64,000 nucleotides of DNA from Megalobrama amblycephala (GCF_018812025.1 NC_063052.1:30643951-30707950), one strand, 5' to 3'. Positions 37,804 through 50,591 are shown, counted from the stretch's first letter. Notes: generated from the sequence alone by a model not told the origin. Program-made: numbers and translations.

Positions 37804-40800
37804 TTAAGGTAAGACACTACAGGCAAAAACATCGTTTTACATCAAACTTTACCGTTTTATTCATATTCTGAAGGATCCAAAATCTCATGCAAAACTCTAA
37901 TGTGTAACAAAATGAAACAAGAATTTTGAACCTGGCTTTATCCAGTACTCATATTTCTGTTCTGGACTTTTTGTAAATTAGTTAATATTTAATTAGATAA
38001 TACCACATTTGTATATTTAAACATACCATTTCAGAAAACTTGTAATACTAAACATTTGTCTTTACTGGAAAGGTTTGGTGATATTCATTAGTTAAAATGT
38101 TTACCCAATGTTAATGTTATGCAGACCATGTGACGCCCAGACCAAAACAAAAATATTAATATGAAATAAAATGTATAGCTAATTGACAGTGGATTGAATA
38201 TATGGTTGAATGTAGCTTATCTACATTAGAGTAGTTATACTTTTTACAAGTTAATATATATCAGGACAGGGTCAGTTTAACATGTAGACTTCAGGAGCTT
38301 GAACATGCTTACTGTTACTGCCCATTAAAAATATAAAGTTCATTTTAGACAAAATGGTCACAATATCTGTGGGGTAAGTTGTCACATTGAAAACCTGCCA
38401 CTAATTCAGAGTGAAACAGCTTCTGGAACATGATAAAAATGTAGGGCGGGTCTTGATTTTGTCCATGGGGAATTGATTGGATGGTTGTAGTTTGAGATGT
38501 TGCTGCAAGAGGGAGGGGAAGATATTTTGATTAAAGATTACGAGGACACGTGAATAATAAAAATAAAAAAAAGATGTGCACAAATAAAATTTATAATAAA
38601 TACTGCAATATTCCATAAAAAAATAAGAATTGTGAGATTAGATTTTATGGTGATTTTAAAGTACTATAGAACTTAGAAAGGTTCTCCTTTTTAAAGGGAA
38701 GTTTATTTTTGACGTATACACTCAAGTTTGATTTCATAACATTGCAAATATAATCTTCATACCTCTGTAAATTTCTGAGACACTCCTGTTCTTCATGCAA
38801 CCTATAGTGTATATATAGTCAAAGAAGTTATTTAGATGTGTTTGTCAGTAAGTAATTGGAAACTGACTGGATCAGACACTGATGAGGAAGAACAGAACAG
38901 GAAGTGACGAGGGAAAGTGCAGGCTGGTGATTCCCTTTTCTGAATATATGATGAATATATGAGGATCTGATGAAAGTGAAGGAAGGACCCTGTTTAGAGT
39001 CTTCATCACTGCGGTTATGATGCTGATAACAGTGAATGTAAAAGATATGACTGACAATTTTATATAAATCTCTGCATGACTGAAAGAGAAAGATTATTAT
39101 GTGAGGGAGAATAAATGTATTTGTTTGTTTGTTTGTTTGTTTGTTTGTAAGTGTATGTTTTTACAGTTTAACAGCAGAAGTGTTTGTAACAATTACAGAA
39201 CACACTTTGATTACTTTGTGTTTAAGAGCTTTTCAGTTGTCTTTAAAAGTATGAAAAGTATTACGGTTCTTCTGAATTCAGTCTCTAACTGTCTTGTGAC
39301 GTCAGCAAATTTTGTTCCTCATTTATAATATATTAATAAATATGAACTGAATATGATCTCATTAATGGAAAAAAACCATCAGTAGTATGTATTTAATTAT
39401 ATTTTAACACAGTTGCACTGTAAAAAAAATATTTTCCTGATTTGTTATAACAACATTTTTTCTTTTGTCAAATCAACATAATTAATGTGGTTCAGATAAC
39501 ATAATATTTTGAGTTTCTGTTGATTAAACCAATTGCCTTCATTGTACTAACTCAAATTTTTAGTTTCAATGAACTCAAAAGGTAACTTGTTTTTAAGTTC
39601 AACCAACAATTCTTTTTTACAGTGTGGTTCTTAAACTTATTGAACTGGAAAAGTGATTTAAGAGTTAAATCAGTTCTCAATAGCTGTAAAGTTTGATTTA
39701 TATTCTGATTAATCAAAAATAAAAGTGAAAGTATTGTATGCAGATGTTATTGTCTTCCTCTGAATTCCTTAAAACAAAACAATCTTCTGCAAAACTTTTG
39801 ACATTTTGTTGTTTATGTTTACTGTATGTGTGTGTGTGTCCCTATATCTGACATCTCCATTTGAGAAAAAATATATTAATGAAGTAGATTTTTTTTTTTT
39901 TTTTTTGAAAAATATATATTTAAAAAATGTTTTATATTATTCATGTGTATATTGATGTATATTTCATTTGATATATGGCATATAAATGCATCAGCCATGG
40001 TCTGCTTTCCTAGTAATCCTCAAACTGAGGTTTGACTGAAATGTGTTCATAAAATAAATCAGCTTGGAAATCACTTTCAGTGATTATTTTTACCAACAGC
40101 AACAGAAAATCATTTGCAATAATGTTAGTTGTTCTTATACCGAATGCCATTTTTTGTAAGACACAACACCTCACATTTCTGATAAATACATTTTTAGTTT
40201 TAGTTTGCAGATCATACTGTCTGATTTCACTTCATGTTTGATGTTTTAGGTGGAAAGGATGTTGGATTTTGCGGACTTGATTTTTTATTTTCTCAGTTCT
40301 GTGTTTTAGGAAAAATGTTTCTGCAAAAGGATTGTTGTATGTCATAATGTTTTGTTCTGCGGTGTCCAATCAGAGAAACTGGACATGTGAATCAGTTGTA
40401 TCTTGGCAGAACCTGCCCTAATTCACTCATATTTGACCATGTTTATGTTTTTATTTCACCATAAATTTTACAGCACTGCAATGACTGTTATAAAACTTGC
40501 ATTACTTAACTTTACTCATTATGCATTCTGCATAAAACATTACATTATGTAAGTCTTAATGTATATATCAGTGTGCATTTAAAAAGGCTAAATATTGTAT
40601 ATAACAAGACGATATAAATTTCACACTTTGATGCATTCACACTTTGAATGTCACGCTTTGATGCATATATTTCACATATGGTCCTGAGTGCAAAATATCT
40701 ATGCATAGCCTTTAAAGTGATTTAATTTATTAATGAGACTTACTAATGAGAGTTATTAGAAATTGTCGCCCGATATGGATTTCTCTCAGAAATATTTGAT

Positions 40801-40900
40801 CATTATGCCCAAAAAAGGAATTAGGATCCTATAATATTTATGTTCACTGTTATGTTTTTGTGAAGCACTTTCTCATGGTCACATATTAGTTGAAGTTTCA
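37804..40900. other. ndst1-cd74 intergenic region, no gene seen
   Basis: About 3 kb of AT-rich sequence. Recognisable content is a repeat fragment at about 38405-38500 shared with 24.64-24.73 kb, a (TTTG)n tract at 39117-39147 and the MITE at 39416-39624. RPS14, which separates these genes in human, is not found. Confidence 0.5.
39416..39624. mobile_element. MITE with CACTGTAAAAAA ends
   Basis: About 209 bp with termini CACTGTAAAAAA and TTTTTTACAGTG. The interior contains inverted TTGAGTTTCTG / AACTCAAA words and no ORF. The same terminus type occurs at 62537-63028. Confidence 0.7.
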
Positions 40901-40906
40901 GTCTCT

Positions 40907-40943
40907 CCATCAACTAATGACGCTCTTCTCATCAGCCAATCAC
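40907..40943 (+). promoter_or_regulatory. cd74: Candidate X-Y box module of the cd74 promoter
   Basis: CCATCAACTAATGACGC resembles the X1-X2 boxes of MHC class II promoters (CCTAGCAACAGATG plus TGACGY). AGCCAATCAC some 10 bp further on fits the reverse Y box (RRCCAATCAG). Both lie about 205-240 bp upstream of the cd74 start codon. A TATA-like CATAAAA is at about 41052. RFX/CREB/NF-Y binding and CIITA control are inferred from the family; the X-Y spacing looks shorter than the classical one. Confidence 0.4.
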
Positions 40944-41147
40944 ATTTCAGATGTGAAGATGCCCGACTGGAGAACTGAATCAGGTTCAGGTTCACATCTA
41001 GAATCAGGGGCTTTCCGGCACGGACATCCTGAAAAGCGGGTTTCGGTGGTGCATAAAACATTCTGGAAGGCTCAGTGACATTCATTCGGTGTCAAAAGGA
41101 ATAAACACACACACGCTCACTCACTCACACACACAGAAACACCAGTG

Positions 41148-44100
41148 ATGGACGAGCATCAAAACGAGTCGCTTATTCAGCGCGTGCCGAGCGAAGAGAC
41201 CGTGCTGAGCCGCGGACCGACACGGTAAATCATCTGCGTACTTATTTTATTTTATTTTATTTTTTTTATTGTTATTTTATGTGTTTGTTTTGTTTTGTTT
41301 TGTTTTGTTTATTTGGTTGTTTGTTTGTTTGTTTGTTGGTTGGTTGGAACATAATAAAATCATCTGTTTCAGTATAATAATTATTACATTGCATAAATGC
41401 ATGAAAGAATTTTAATATAGCATTTGTGAGGACAAGAATGCATGTTTTGAAATGCTCTATGGAACTTTTTCTTGTGTGCAGAACTCCAGTATTGTGCGTG
41501 TAAATAAAACATTAATTATTTAATTTTAATTAATTATTAATTAGTGAATCATTATCTCAATAAACTCATTTTAGTACATGTCTTACTTGGGTTATTTACT
41601 GTAAAATTCCAAAAAGAGGCGAAATCAGAAAGATGGAACTGAAATTCTACCTCGATACAAGTGACGTCACGCGCGCTGCCGCTATTGATTGGTTGTTTAT
41701 AATAAATACAGGACTGTTTTTCTTTATAATTTGTGATACATTGTTGTTCATCTTGATTTAGATTTAATACATAAAGATCATAAAGACTTTACATATAAAT
41801 GAGCTGTTGACAAAGATTCATTATTTTCTTTTTTAATGAAATTTTATGTCTGTGTTTTAAGAGAACTCTATAATTTAGTAGCTGTATTGTTTTAATCCCC
41901 CTTTTGCCTTCACTAGTTCATTTTAAATAATACTGTGGTGTGACAAATTCATTTTTAAAACTACAAATATTCCAATCTCTCAATTAATATGACATAATAC
42001 AACTGAATGTAATAATTTTACAAGAATTAAATGTTTTAATTTCAATTAGCAGTTTTAGCAGTAGTTCATTTTAGCAGTTTGTAATTTTATATATAGGCCT
42101 AATTTTAATTTATTTATATGTATATTAGTTATTTTTAAAATTATGTCTATATAGTTTTTGTTAACTTTTGTTTCAGTTTTAGGTATTTTTCATTAAGTTA
42201 AACTAAATAAAAAAATACAAAATAAAAAGTTTACGTTTGTTATATTTTATTTCAAGTAGCCTAACTAAAATATAAGTGTGTGTTTTGTTTTTGTTTTTTA
42301 ATTGTTTTAATTTGAGTTCTGGCTAATTACAATAAACCTGCATTGGACATTCATGAGATGTTCTCAGTTTTCTTGAAAACCAGTCAACTTTATCTTTAGT
42401 TAAGAATTTAAACCATTACATTTACAGTCAAACCAAATATTATTCAGACATTTTTTATATATTTTTATTAGAGGGTGCAGGACACTACAGTTCATTTATG
42501 TAAGTGAGGATAGCAAAATAAAGTAAACTGTGACATATTATACCCAAAAATTATTCATTCAGTGCACTACCAGTAAAATTGATAACAATTTGCAACCAAA
42601 AATTATTCAGACACTTTGACCTGACCATGTTTTGCTGAAGTGTTCTCTGACATAATTAAGATTCATTTTTTTTGGACACAGTTTAACTCTGAGATCTTGT
42701 CACATTATATTATCATTTTTTTAAACTATAGTGAATAAACATAAATGAAATGTTCAAGGTGTCTGAATACATTTTGGTTTGACTGTATATATTCATTTAG
42801 CAGACGCTGTTATCTAAAGAAGTGACTTACGATAGAGGATTATTTAAATCATCTGAAAATAGAAGCAGGATTTGTTTTTGTGAAAAATCCCTGAATTTGA
42901 ATCAAATTAATAGATAATTAACCACAAAAAAATTCCCAGGATCTCAAACAATTCAAAACAGGAACATGAATCATAGAAATATTCCAATTCACTTGAAGGG
43001 GAATACACTTTTTGTGCTGGACAGACAGTCGTGTTATCGCAGATAAACACCCACCGCGGTGACCTTCAGCGTGGAAACTCCCCTGAAGCGTTGAGACGTC
43101 TAATGGTGTTTCTGTTGTCTTGCAGGAACTCCAATGCAAAGGCACTGAAGGTGACCGGACTGACGGTCCTGGCCTGTCTTCTCCTGGCAGGTCAGGCGCT
43201 GACCGCTTACCTCGTCTGGGGTCAGAAGGAGCACATCAGTGCTCTGACAAGTGGCCAAGAGAAGCTGAAGACCGAGCTGACCCGAAAGATGTCAGGTGCG
43301 ACAGAGCAGGGCTGCACGTTTAACCATCAGAAAACATCAAGCACAGATTGATTTATATGCTTTTCATTTACAGAAGTAGCCATAACATCAAATTCATGCA
43401 TATTATTCAGGGCCTATAAATCCTAGTTCTCATTGAAAAAAAGGGGCTCAAACTTTTCTTAAATATTTTAATGAAAGAGTGGGACTTATATTGATTGTCA
43501 TCTTTCGTCTGACAGCTGGTCCTCCAAAGGCGATGCACCTTCCCATGAACAGCATGCCGCTGCTGAAGGATTTCTCTGACGAGACCTCTGACCAGACCTC
43601 CGACAAGAAAAAGAGCAGTCCCCTTGTGGTGAGGAAACACAGCAAATCATAATGATTATGATAGTAACAGTAGTGCATGGGTTATTGTTCATTCAATTCT
43701 GAATATCTGTTCCTTATTCTGTTCTGTAGAAACTGCACCCAGTTTTCACAAACCAGAGAGAGGGCAGCGGACAACTGGACGGTACAGACACCAACATACA
43801 GAACACATAGATAAATAAATAAATAACATGAAAAACAAATTAGATATTAGAATATTTAAAAAACGTAGAAATGCTGCTTTTGCAACTAATTAAAATAAAT
43901 TACGTTTAAGTTGATGTACTAAAATTACAAAAAATGTAATTAAAGCTAAATAGAAATTAATATTAAACATTAAAAATATATTATAAATTATAATTATTTA
44001 TATTAATATTAACAATATTTTTAAAATAACAAAAACACAACAAAATTAATTGAAAAATATAAAAATAATAGCTAATATATAATATTTGAAAATCACCAAC

Positions 44101-45601
44101 CTACAGAAAAGAGAGGTAGATAAATAAATGATATAAAAAAGTATAAATGTCATAAAAATATATTACATTATATATTAAATATATAAGTTAAAATGTATAA
44201 ATAAAAATTTAATATTATATATGTAATTAAAAATAAATATTAGATATTAGAATATAAAAAAATGTAGAAATGCTGCTTTTGCAACTAACTGAATTCAAAT
44301 TAAAGCTAAATAGAAATATTAATATTAAACATTAAAAATATATATTATAATTATATTAATATTAAAAATATTTTAAAAATAACATAAACACATAACAAAA
44401 TTAATTAAACGTAAACTAAAATAAAAGCTAAAAATATAAAAATAAAAGCTAATATATAATATTTGAAAATCCCCAACCTACAGAACACGAGAGAGATAGA
44501 TAAAAAATAAAATAAAAATGATAAATGTTATATAATATACATTATTTATATATTACAATATATTATTTTATTACATTATTTATAAATTAATTAAAAAAAA
44601 TGTAATATATAAGCAGTATTTTCGGTAATTGAAATAAAGCTGAAATAAAATAAAATATAAATATTATATATTATGTGAAAAACAACTTTAGCTTTTGCAA
44701 CTAACTGAAATAAAATGTTTAAGTTGAAGTACAGTACTAAAATTACAAAATAAAAAAATAATTGAATTAGAAATGTTGCCTGAATACATAGAAATATTAA
44801 TATATTAAAAATATTTGAAAAATGACAGAAGCACATAATTTACAAAATTAATAAAACTTAAACTTAAATAAAAATGCCTAACAACACCTGTGACATCCTC
44901 AATATACTGTATCACAATCTCTTGTCCATTATTGTTGAACTAATTCTTCATGTTCTGTCATGTTCAGGTGCTAGAATGATGCATCTGCCAATGAAGAGTA
45001 TGCCACTGCTGGTGGACGCAGATGAGGAGGTGAAGAGCTCACCTGAGTCAGGTGAGACACACACACTCACACACGCCTCATGCTGATGGCAGTGAGCCGT
45101 TCAGATCTCCATATGACACGCGTGTCTCTCTGCAGCTGTTGAGGTGGAGACCAAGTGTATGCTGGAGTCTCAGAAGCAGGTGAGACCCGGATTCTTCAAG
45201 CCTGAGTGTGACGCGCAGGGCAACTATCTGCCCATGCAGTGCTGGCACAGCACCGGATACTGCTGGTGCGTGGACAAAGACGGCCATGAGATTCCGGACA
45301 CACGCATGCGTGGAAGACCCCAGTGTGGCTCAGGTGTGTTTTATGTATAACTGTGCTTTAGGTGCGCTAACTAAAAATGTTACCTTTGAGAAACTAGTTC
45401 ATAGTACAGTTAAAGATGTACAATGAAGACTAAATCAGCACTTGCTCAAACTGCTGTTATGCTTTTATTTTAGAATGAATTATAATTTATTATAGTATTT
45501 ATTGTTTTGAATTATAATAATATATGAGTAGTGTAGTGCAGTGATAATGTGTTAAAATCCCATCACTAATCTCTCTCTCTCTCTTTTTTTCTCCAGTGTA
45601 A
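41148..45601 (+). CDS. cd74: CD74, MHC class II invariant chain (two CLIP exons, Tg domain)
   Basis: This type II membrane chaperone blocks the class II peptide groove and guides class II to endosomes. Seven exons join in frame to 232 aa: 41148-41224, 43126-43295, 43516-43628, 43730-43781, 44968-45051, 45136-45333, 45597-45601. The cytosolic tail has dileucine-like pairs (SLIQ, TVLS). The membrane segment (about 35-56) contains [11 protein letters not shown], matching human LLLAGQATTAY including the polar Q and T. Exon 3 encodes [14 protein letters not shown] and exon 5 [14 protein letters not shown], both CLIP-like. Exon 6 is a thyroglobulin type-1 domain (C..., [21 protein letters not shown]). 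The trimerisation region of mammalian CD74 is not recognisable. The last codon is completed in exon 7 (V, stop). Zebrafish has two such genes; which one this is cannot be told here. Confidence 0.93.
42423..42787. mobile_element. Tc1/mariner-type MITE in cd74 intron 1
   Basis: Termini TACAGTCAAACCAAA and TTTGGTTTGACTGTA with subterminal ATTCAGACA / TGTCTGAATA. The outer TA is the probable target duplication. The interior has no ORF. Confidence 0.75.
43800..44880. repeat. Degenerate tandem copies of an AT-rich repeat in cd74 intron 4
   Basis: The words GAAATGCTGCTTTTGCAACTAA or close variants (about 43868, 44267 and, as CTTTTGCAACTAACTG, 44690) and AATATTTGAAAATC-CC-CCAACCTACAGAA (about 44085, 44458) recur with a period near 380-400 bp. 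The intron separates the two CLIP-like exons. No exon is detectable in it. Confidence 0.6.
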
Positions 45602-45958
45602 AGTCACGTCCACAACAGGACCTTCTTCTCCACCAAAAGAGAATAACAGTTTTCTGTTCAAATCCTAATAACTGTCACTAGTTGCAGCTCCTGAAGATCA
45701 GTCCATCCATGTGGATGTAATTCAGTGGAAATAATCCAATAACCTTTCTACTTAAGATCTCTTGTGATCTGTGTTCAATATAGATAAGCATAAGTACGAT
45801 ATTTCTGAGAGATGTTACCGCTGGCCTAACCTTTATTCTTATAATATCTGTAGTAAGTCTTCTGTGACATTATTTCTTTTTTTAATTTTTAACCCACAGC
45901 ATGTTGTTAGAAGTAGTATGAATATGAGAGTGATTACAGGAGTGTAAATAAGGCCTGA

Positions 45959-45964
45959 AATAAA
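45959..45964 (+). terminator. cd74: cd74 polyadenylation signal
   Basis: An AATAAA hexamer lies 358 bp after the cd74 stop codon, the first good candidate downstream, giving a 3' UTR of about 380 nt. Confidence 0.6.
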
Positions 45965-47059
45965 CACATGCTGTTTCCAAATGTGACTGTCTGTGATCTG
46001 TGAACGGTGAAGTTTATTGTCATTGCTTTATTTAAAGACTATTTACACTATAAAAACCATAGAAAAGCAAGAAAATGGTGTAAGAAAGAATGTTATTTAT
46101 TAAACAGGAATATTTTCAGTTCTATCTGAAAGATTGTCAATGCATTAAAATAGAATATTGTATACACATAATGCATGAAAGTGGAGCTGGAGGTTATAAT
46201 ATAATGAATAATATTACATATGCTGTCTGAACAAACCGAATAAATCACACATGGCAATAAAATAAGACAACAAATCATTGCAATACAATAAAATAGCGTG
46301 AAAATGTATATAAAATGCTTTTCGGATCACAATAAATATATGATTTGAAACATCAGATTCAGATACATCTTTAGATATGACATCAGCATGTTGATCATTG
46401 CAAGTTGCAATAAACTCATGCAAAAATGATCATTGTGCAGAACAGCTGCATGTAGAGATGTAAATATGAACAGTTATGTGAAATATAGCTTAGGGTTTTT
46501 TTTTAAACATCCTGTCTCCACTTCCTCTTTCAGATCATTTTCACTGAATTAATAGTGCCAAATTCCCCATAGAAGAGTTCTGAATTTAAAAGGATGCATA
46601 TTTTAATATGGTATAACACATAAACATGTTGCTTCATTTATCTGCATGCACCAATATTGATAGATATTAGCAGGACAGCAGGAGTATCATAAAAATGAAT
46701 GGATGGATGGATAGATTAGGATGGAAACTGAAATAAAAATGATGAAAACTATATAGACATTCAAAAAAAATGACAAAATGCACAACAAAATTACTAAAAC
46801 TTTAACAAATTAAAATAAAAATTTAAAATATAAAAACAAAAACATTCAAAATATACTAACAGTATACTAAAATAACACTGATTAAATACATCAGTGTGAG
46901 TCATAATCATCTGCCCACTTTTCCTAAATGTCAGTGAGATTCATTTCCTCGCTAACTTCATGCCACTTTGATTATGTCTCATTTGCAAATGCGTCATTTT
47001 AAGGAAGTCACAATATTTTTTAAATAAAAAAAATAAATTAAAAAAAATTGTAATTTCCT

Positions 47060-47690
47060 CCACCAGCATCACATGGTTCTGGAAGAGGGATGGCTCAAAA
47101 ACCCAAATCCATCCATCCAATGTTTTCGGACTTGCTCCTCCAAAACACCCCAATGTGGCTCAATAAAATTCAGATCTGGTGACTGTGGAGGCCATGGAAG
47201 ATGTTCAACTTCACTTTCATGTTCATCAAACCACTGTCACCAGTCTTGCTGTGTGTATAGTGTATTATCATCCCGATACACGGCTCCCCCTTCAGGGTAC
47301 AATGTTTGAACCATAGGTGCACATGGTCCTCAGATTGGTTCGGTAGTCCTTGGCAGTGATGCACCCATCAAGCACAGTAGGGAATGCCATGATATTGGAG
47401 CCCAAACCATCACTGATCCACCGCTGAGCTTCACTCTGGGCAGCAACAGTCAGGTGTTAAGCCTCATTCGGGATTTTCCACACCGCAACTCCCACAGAAG
47501 ACAGTGAAGGTGGACAATACATGTTTCACATTGTCCATAGCCCAAGCTGTTTGGCATTGGCACGAGTGACCAAAGGTTTGGCTATCTGCTATAGCTGCTA
47601 TCTACTCAACCATGAATTTTGACTCTGTGGAGATCCTGACAATCAGTTTTGGTGGAAACAGGAAAGTAGAGGTGCAGTTTAATGCTGCAG
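47060..47690 (-). pseudogene. Tc1-like transposase remnant
   Basis: Read on the minus strand, fragments near 47073-47310 resemble the SPDLNPIE...W...LEEQVRK end of Tc1-like transposases (complement of CTGGTGACTGTGGAGGCCAT and neighbours), continuing upstream with frameshifts. Stops and indels show it is inactive. It is flanked by long inverted repeats. Confidence 0.55.
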
Positions 47691-47950
47691 TGAGTTGGGC
47701 AGCTGTGGTTATGGTTTTTGGATACAATCCAGGTTAGTACCTGGACCTTTCAGACAGGTTCCTCTTGTGTCAACAGTTTCTCCTGTTGCTCCTCCATGGT
47801 GGTATGCCGACATTATTCAGGATACCAAAGCTCTGGATACACCACAGAGACTTGCTGTCCTGGTCACAGATGAGCCAGCGAGAGAGACACCAACGATTCA
47901 TCCTATTTTGATCTCTGATATGTCTCTCATTATGTTGTGTGGATTGTTAA

Positions 47951-48689
47951 AGGATTAGTCCACTTTTAAATACACTTTTCCTGATAAATTTACTCACCCC
48001 CATGTCATCCAAGATGTTCATGTCTTTCTCTCTTCAGTCGAAAAGAAATGAAGGTTTTTGAGGAAAACATTCCAGGATTATTTTCCTTACAGTGGATTTC
48101 AATGGCTACCAACAGATTGAAGGTCCAAATTACAGTTTCAGTGCAGCTTCAAGGGCTTTAAACGATACCAGATGAGTAATAAGGGTCTTATCTAGTGAAT
48201 CGATCAGTCATTTAAAAAAAAAAATACAACCGTTTATGCTTTATAAAGAAAATATCGCCCTATTCAAGTTACTGAAAAAACGAAACTGGCGCCGCGTTCG
48301 TTCCGTAACTTGAATAGGGAAGGCGTAGAACATTCAGCGTAAGCGTTATGAAGAATGCGGAAGCGGAAAGTACGTTCAAGGCAATATTTTGTTTATAAAG
48401 CATAAACGGTTGTATTTTTTTTTCGAAAATGACCGATCGATTCGCTAGATAAGACCCTTATTACTCATCTGGTATCGTTTAAAACCCTTGAAGCTGCACT
48501 GAAACTGTAATTTTGACCTTCAATCTGTTGGTAGCCATTGAAATCCACTGTAAGGAGAATAATCCTGGAATGTTTTCCTCAAAAACCTTCATTTCTTTTC
48601 GACTGACGAAAGAAAGACATGAACATCTTGGATGACATAGGGGTGAGTAAATTTATCAGGAAAAGTGTATTTAAAAGTGAACTAATCCT
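47951..48689. mobile_element. TTAA-flanked MITE (family C)
   Basis: Ends AGGATTAGTCCACTTTTAAA and TTTAAAAGTGAACTAATCCT; TTAA at 47947-47950 and 48690-48693. The whole element is nearly a palindrome: the left half's TTACTCACCCCCATGTCATC is mirrored on the right, with the centre near 48300. A relative is at 55240-56140. Confidence 0.8.
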
Positions 48690-49834
48690 TTAATTCAACC
48701 TTCACACTCTGCTCTTACTGATGCAATGTAAAATCAGTGAAGATTGCCATATACAATTGCATATGACTATCTTTGCTTAATATTATGAACAGCAGCTACG
48801 CTAATTATTCTCCATTTGCTTTTCTGTTTTACTAGTTTTGACTAGAGAGGACATCAGCTTCAGTTTGGATCCAGCCTCTTAAGAAGAGCTCAGATGACCA
48901 ACACCTGTGAAGAGACGGCGCCAACTCCTGCGAGAACTTCAGAAGACGCAACATCTGGATCAAAATGCACATTCCCAAATTTCTATATATCCTAATTATT
49001 GTTAATATGTAATTGATTATTCCCAGGAGCTCATTGCTTCTACCTTCAGTTAAACTGCTAACAGTGATTGTAAATTAATTGCCTAAATTATTACATTATT
49101 TGCTAACTGCATTCTTTAAATTGTGATGTTGACATGCATTCTCTGTAAAGCTGCTTTGAAACGAAATGTATCGTGAAAAGCGCTACACAAATAAATGTGA
49201 ATTGAATTGAACTGAATACAGGTGTGAATCCTCCAATACTATATTGGCCAGTGATTCAGTTTCATTGTCCAGCCCCTGTACAATATTATAAAGTCATATT
49301 ATATAAATAAATATGATTGATTCACTAACGTCACTTTCTTTCATCATATCTGGTCTTGTTGTTTGAATCAGTTGGTGTTTTGATGCTTTTTAAATCAGTT
49401 CTCCTTAAATTCACACAGCTGAATTCATAGTTGAAATAATTTTTGGTGTCACTGAAATCATTAAACGAATACAGTTAAATGATTTGTTAAATGATTTGCT
49501 CAGTTCAGCCGATTTGTAGGATGCTAAAACATCTATTGCTTGTAAAAGATCTCAACCTTCCTTCTCCTTCTCAAAATATAAATGCTCAGTTTCATTTCCC
49601 TGTTTATTTCAAAGAAACATGATAAAAAAAAACATTGTGACTTCCTTAAAATGACGCATTTGCAAATGAGACATAAACAAAGTGGCATGATGTCAACGAG
49701 GAAATGAATCTCACTGACATTTGGGAAAACTGGGAAGATGATTATGACTCACACTAATGTATTTAATCAGTGTTATTTTAGTATACTCTTAGTATATTTT
49801 TAATTTATTTTTAATTTTTATTTTAATTTGTTAA

Positions 49835-50223
49835 AGGTGATAGAGAGGATTTTTTCGTCGAAAACGAGTGTTTACCACCGGCATTCGCTGTGTCGTGTTT
49901 TTTGGATTCATTATGTCGGACTCACCGCAGGTAACATTGCATGCGGCGCCTGTGGAGTGTGGAAAGTTACTGGAGCACGCAGCCGCGCACGTCTCTCACA
50001 AGGAACGTCACGGCAGTGATTGACAAGCCAGAGGGCCAATCGTTTACGCGATGATCGCGTAAACGATTGGCTGATGTTTTTAAGGCCCTACCTCGTGCAC
50101 AGATGATGTATATTAATATTATTCCTTTCAGTGCACCTAATAAATAGTCTTTTATCAGTTAGTAAAGACAGTTTCAAGTAATATTGCAAAAATGTATAAA
50201 ACAAAACATCCTCTTTAGCATCT
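49835..50223. mobile_element. TTAA-flanked MITE (family D), copy 1
   Basis: Starts AGGTGATAGAGAGGAT after TTAA and ends ATCCTCTTTAGCATCT before TTAA (50224-50227). Highly similar to 53843-54364 but lacking part of its left half. It carries an extra palindrome CGTTTACGCGATGATCGCG near 50040-50065 not found in the other copy. The uninterrupted target is preserved in the left arm at 46802-46805. Confidence 0.8.
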
Positions 50224-50255
50224 TTAAAGTTTTAGTAATTTTGTTGTGCATTTTG

Positions 50256-50288
<33 letters not shown>

Positions 50289-50518
50289 ATGTCTATATAG
50301 TTTTCATCATTTTTTATTTCAGTTTTAACACTAGTTATTTTAGTACATCAGAGTAAAAGAAACATGTTCCCTGGCAGCTAGGTGAAATAAAGAAATTTAA
50401 TTTTATTATTTTATTTTATTTTCAACCCATATGCAACACATTTAAACCGCCCACACAGACAGGTGAAAGTGAACACTCGAGTAATGAATATTTCAAGACA
50501 GTGAAACACAACCACAAC

Positions 50519-50591
50519 CGCACGCACACGCACACACACACACACACACACACGCACACACACACACACACACGCACACACACACACACAC

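Larger units (their letters stand above)
46724..50325. mobile_element. Long inverted repeat element around Tc1-like remnants
   Basis: The left arm (46724-47045: GAAACTGAAATAAAAATGAT ... ATTTGCAAATGCGTCATTTT) is mirrored by the right arm (about 49622-50325), which is interrupted by a TTAA MITE at 49835-50223. Inside are a decayed Tc1-like transposase (47060-47690), a TTAA MITE (47951-48689) and a retroposon-like tail (about 48850-49215, ending AAAGCGCTACACAAATAAAT). Confidence 0.65.

Noticed and set aside
37804..40900. Search for rps14 between ndst1 and cd74, as in human
   Set aside because: No ribosomal protein exon could be recognised on either strand.
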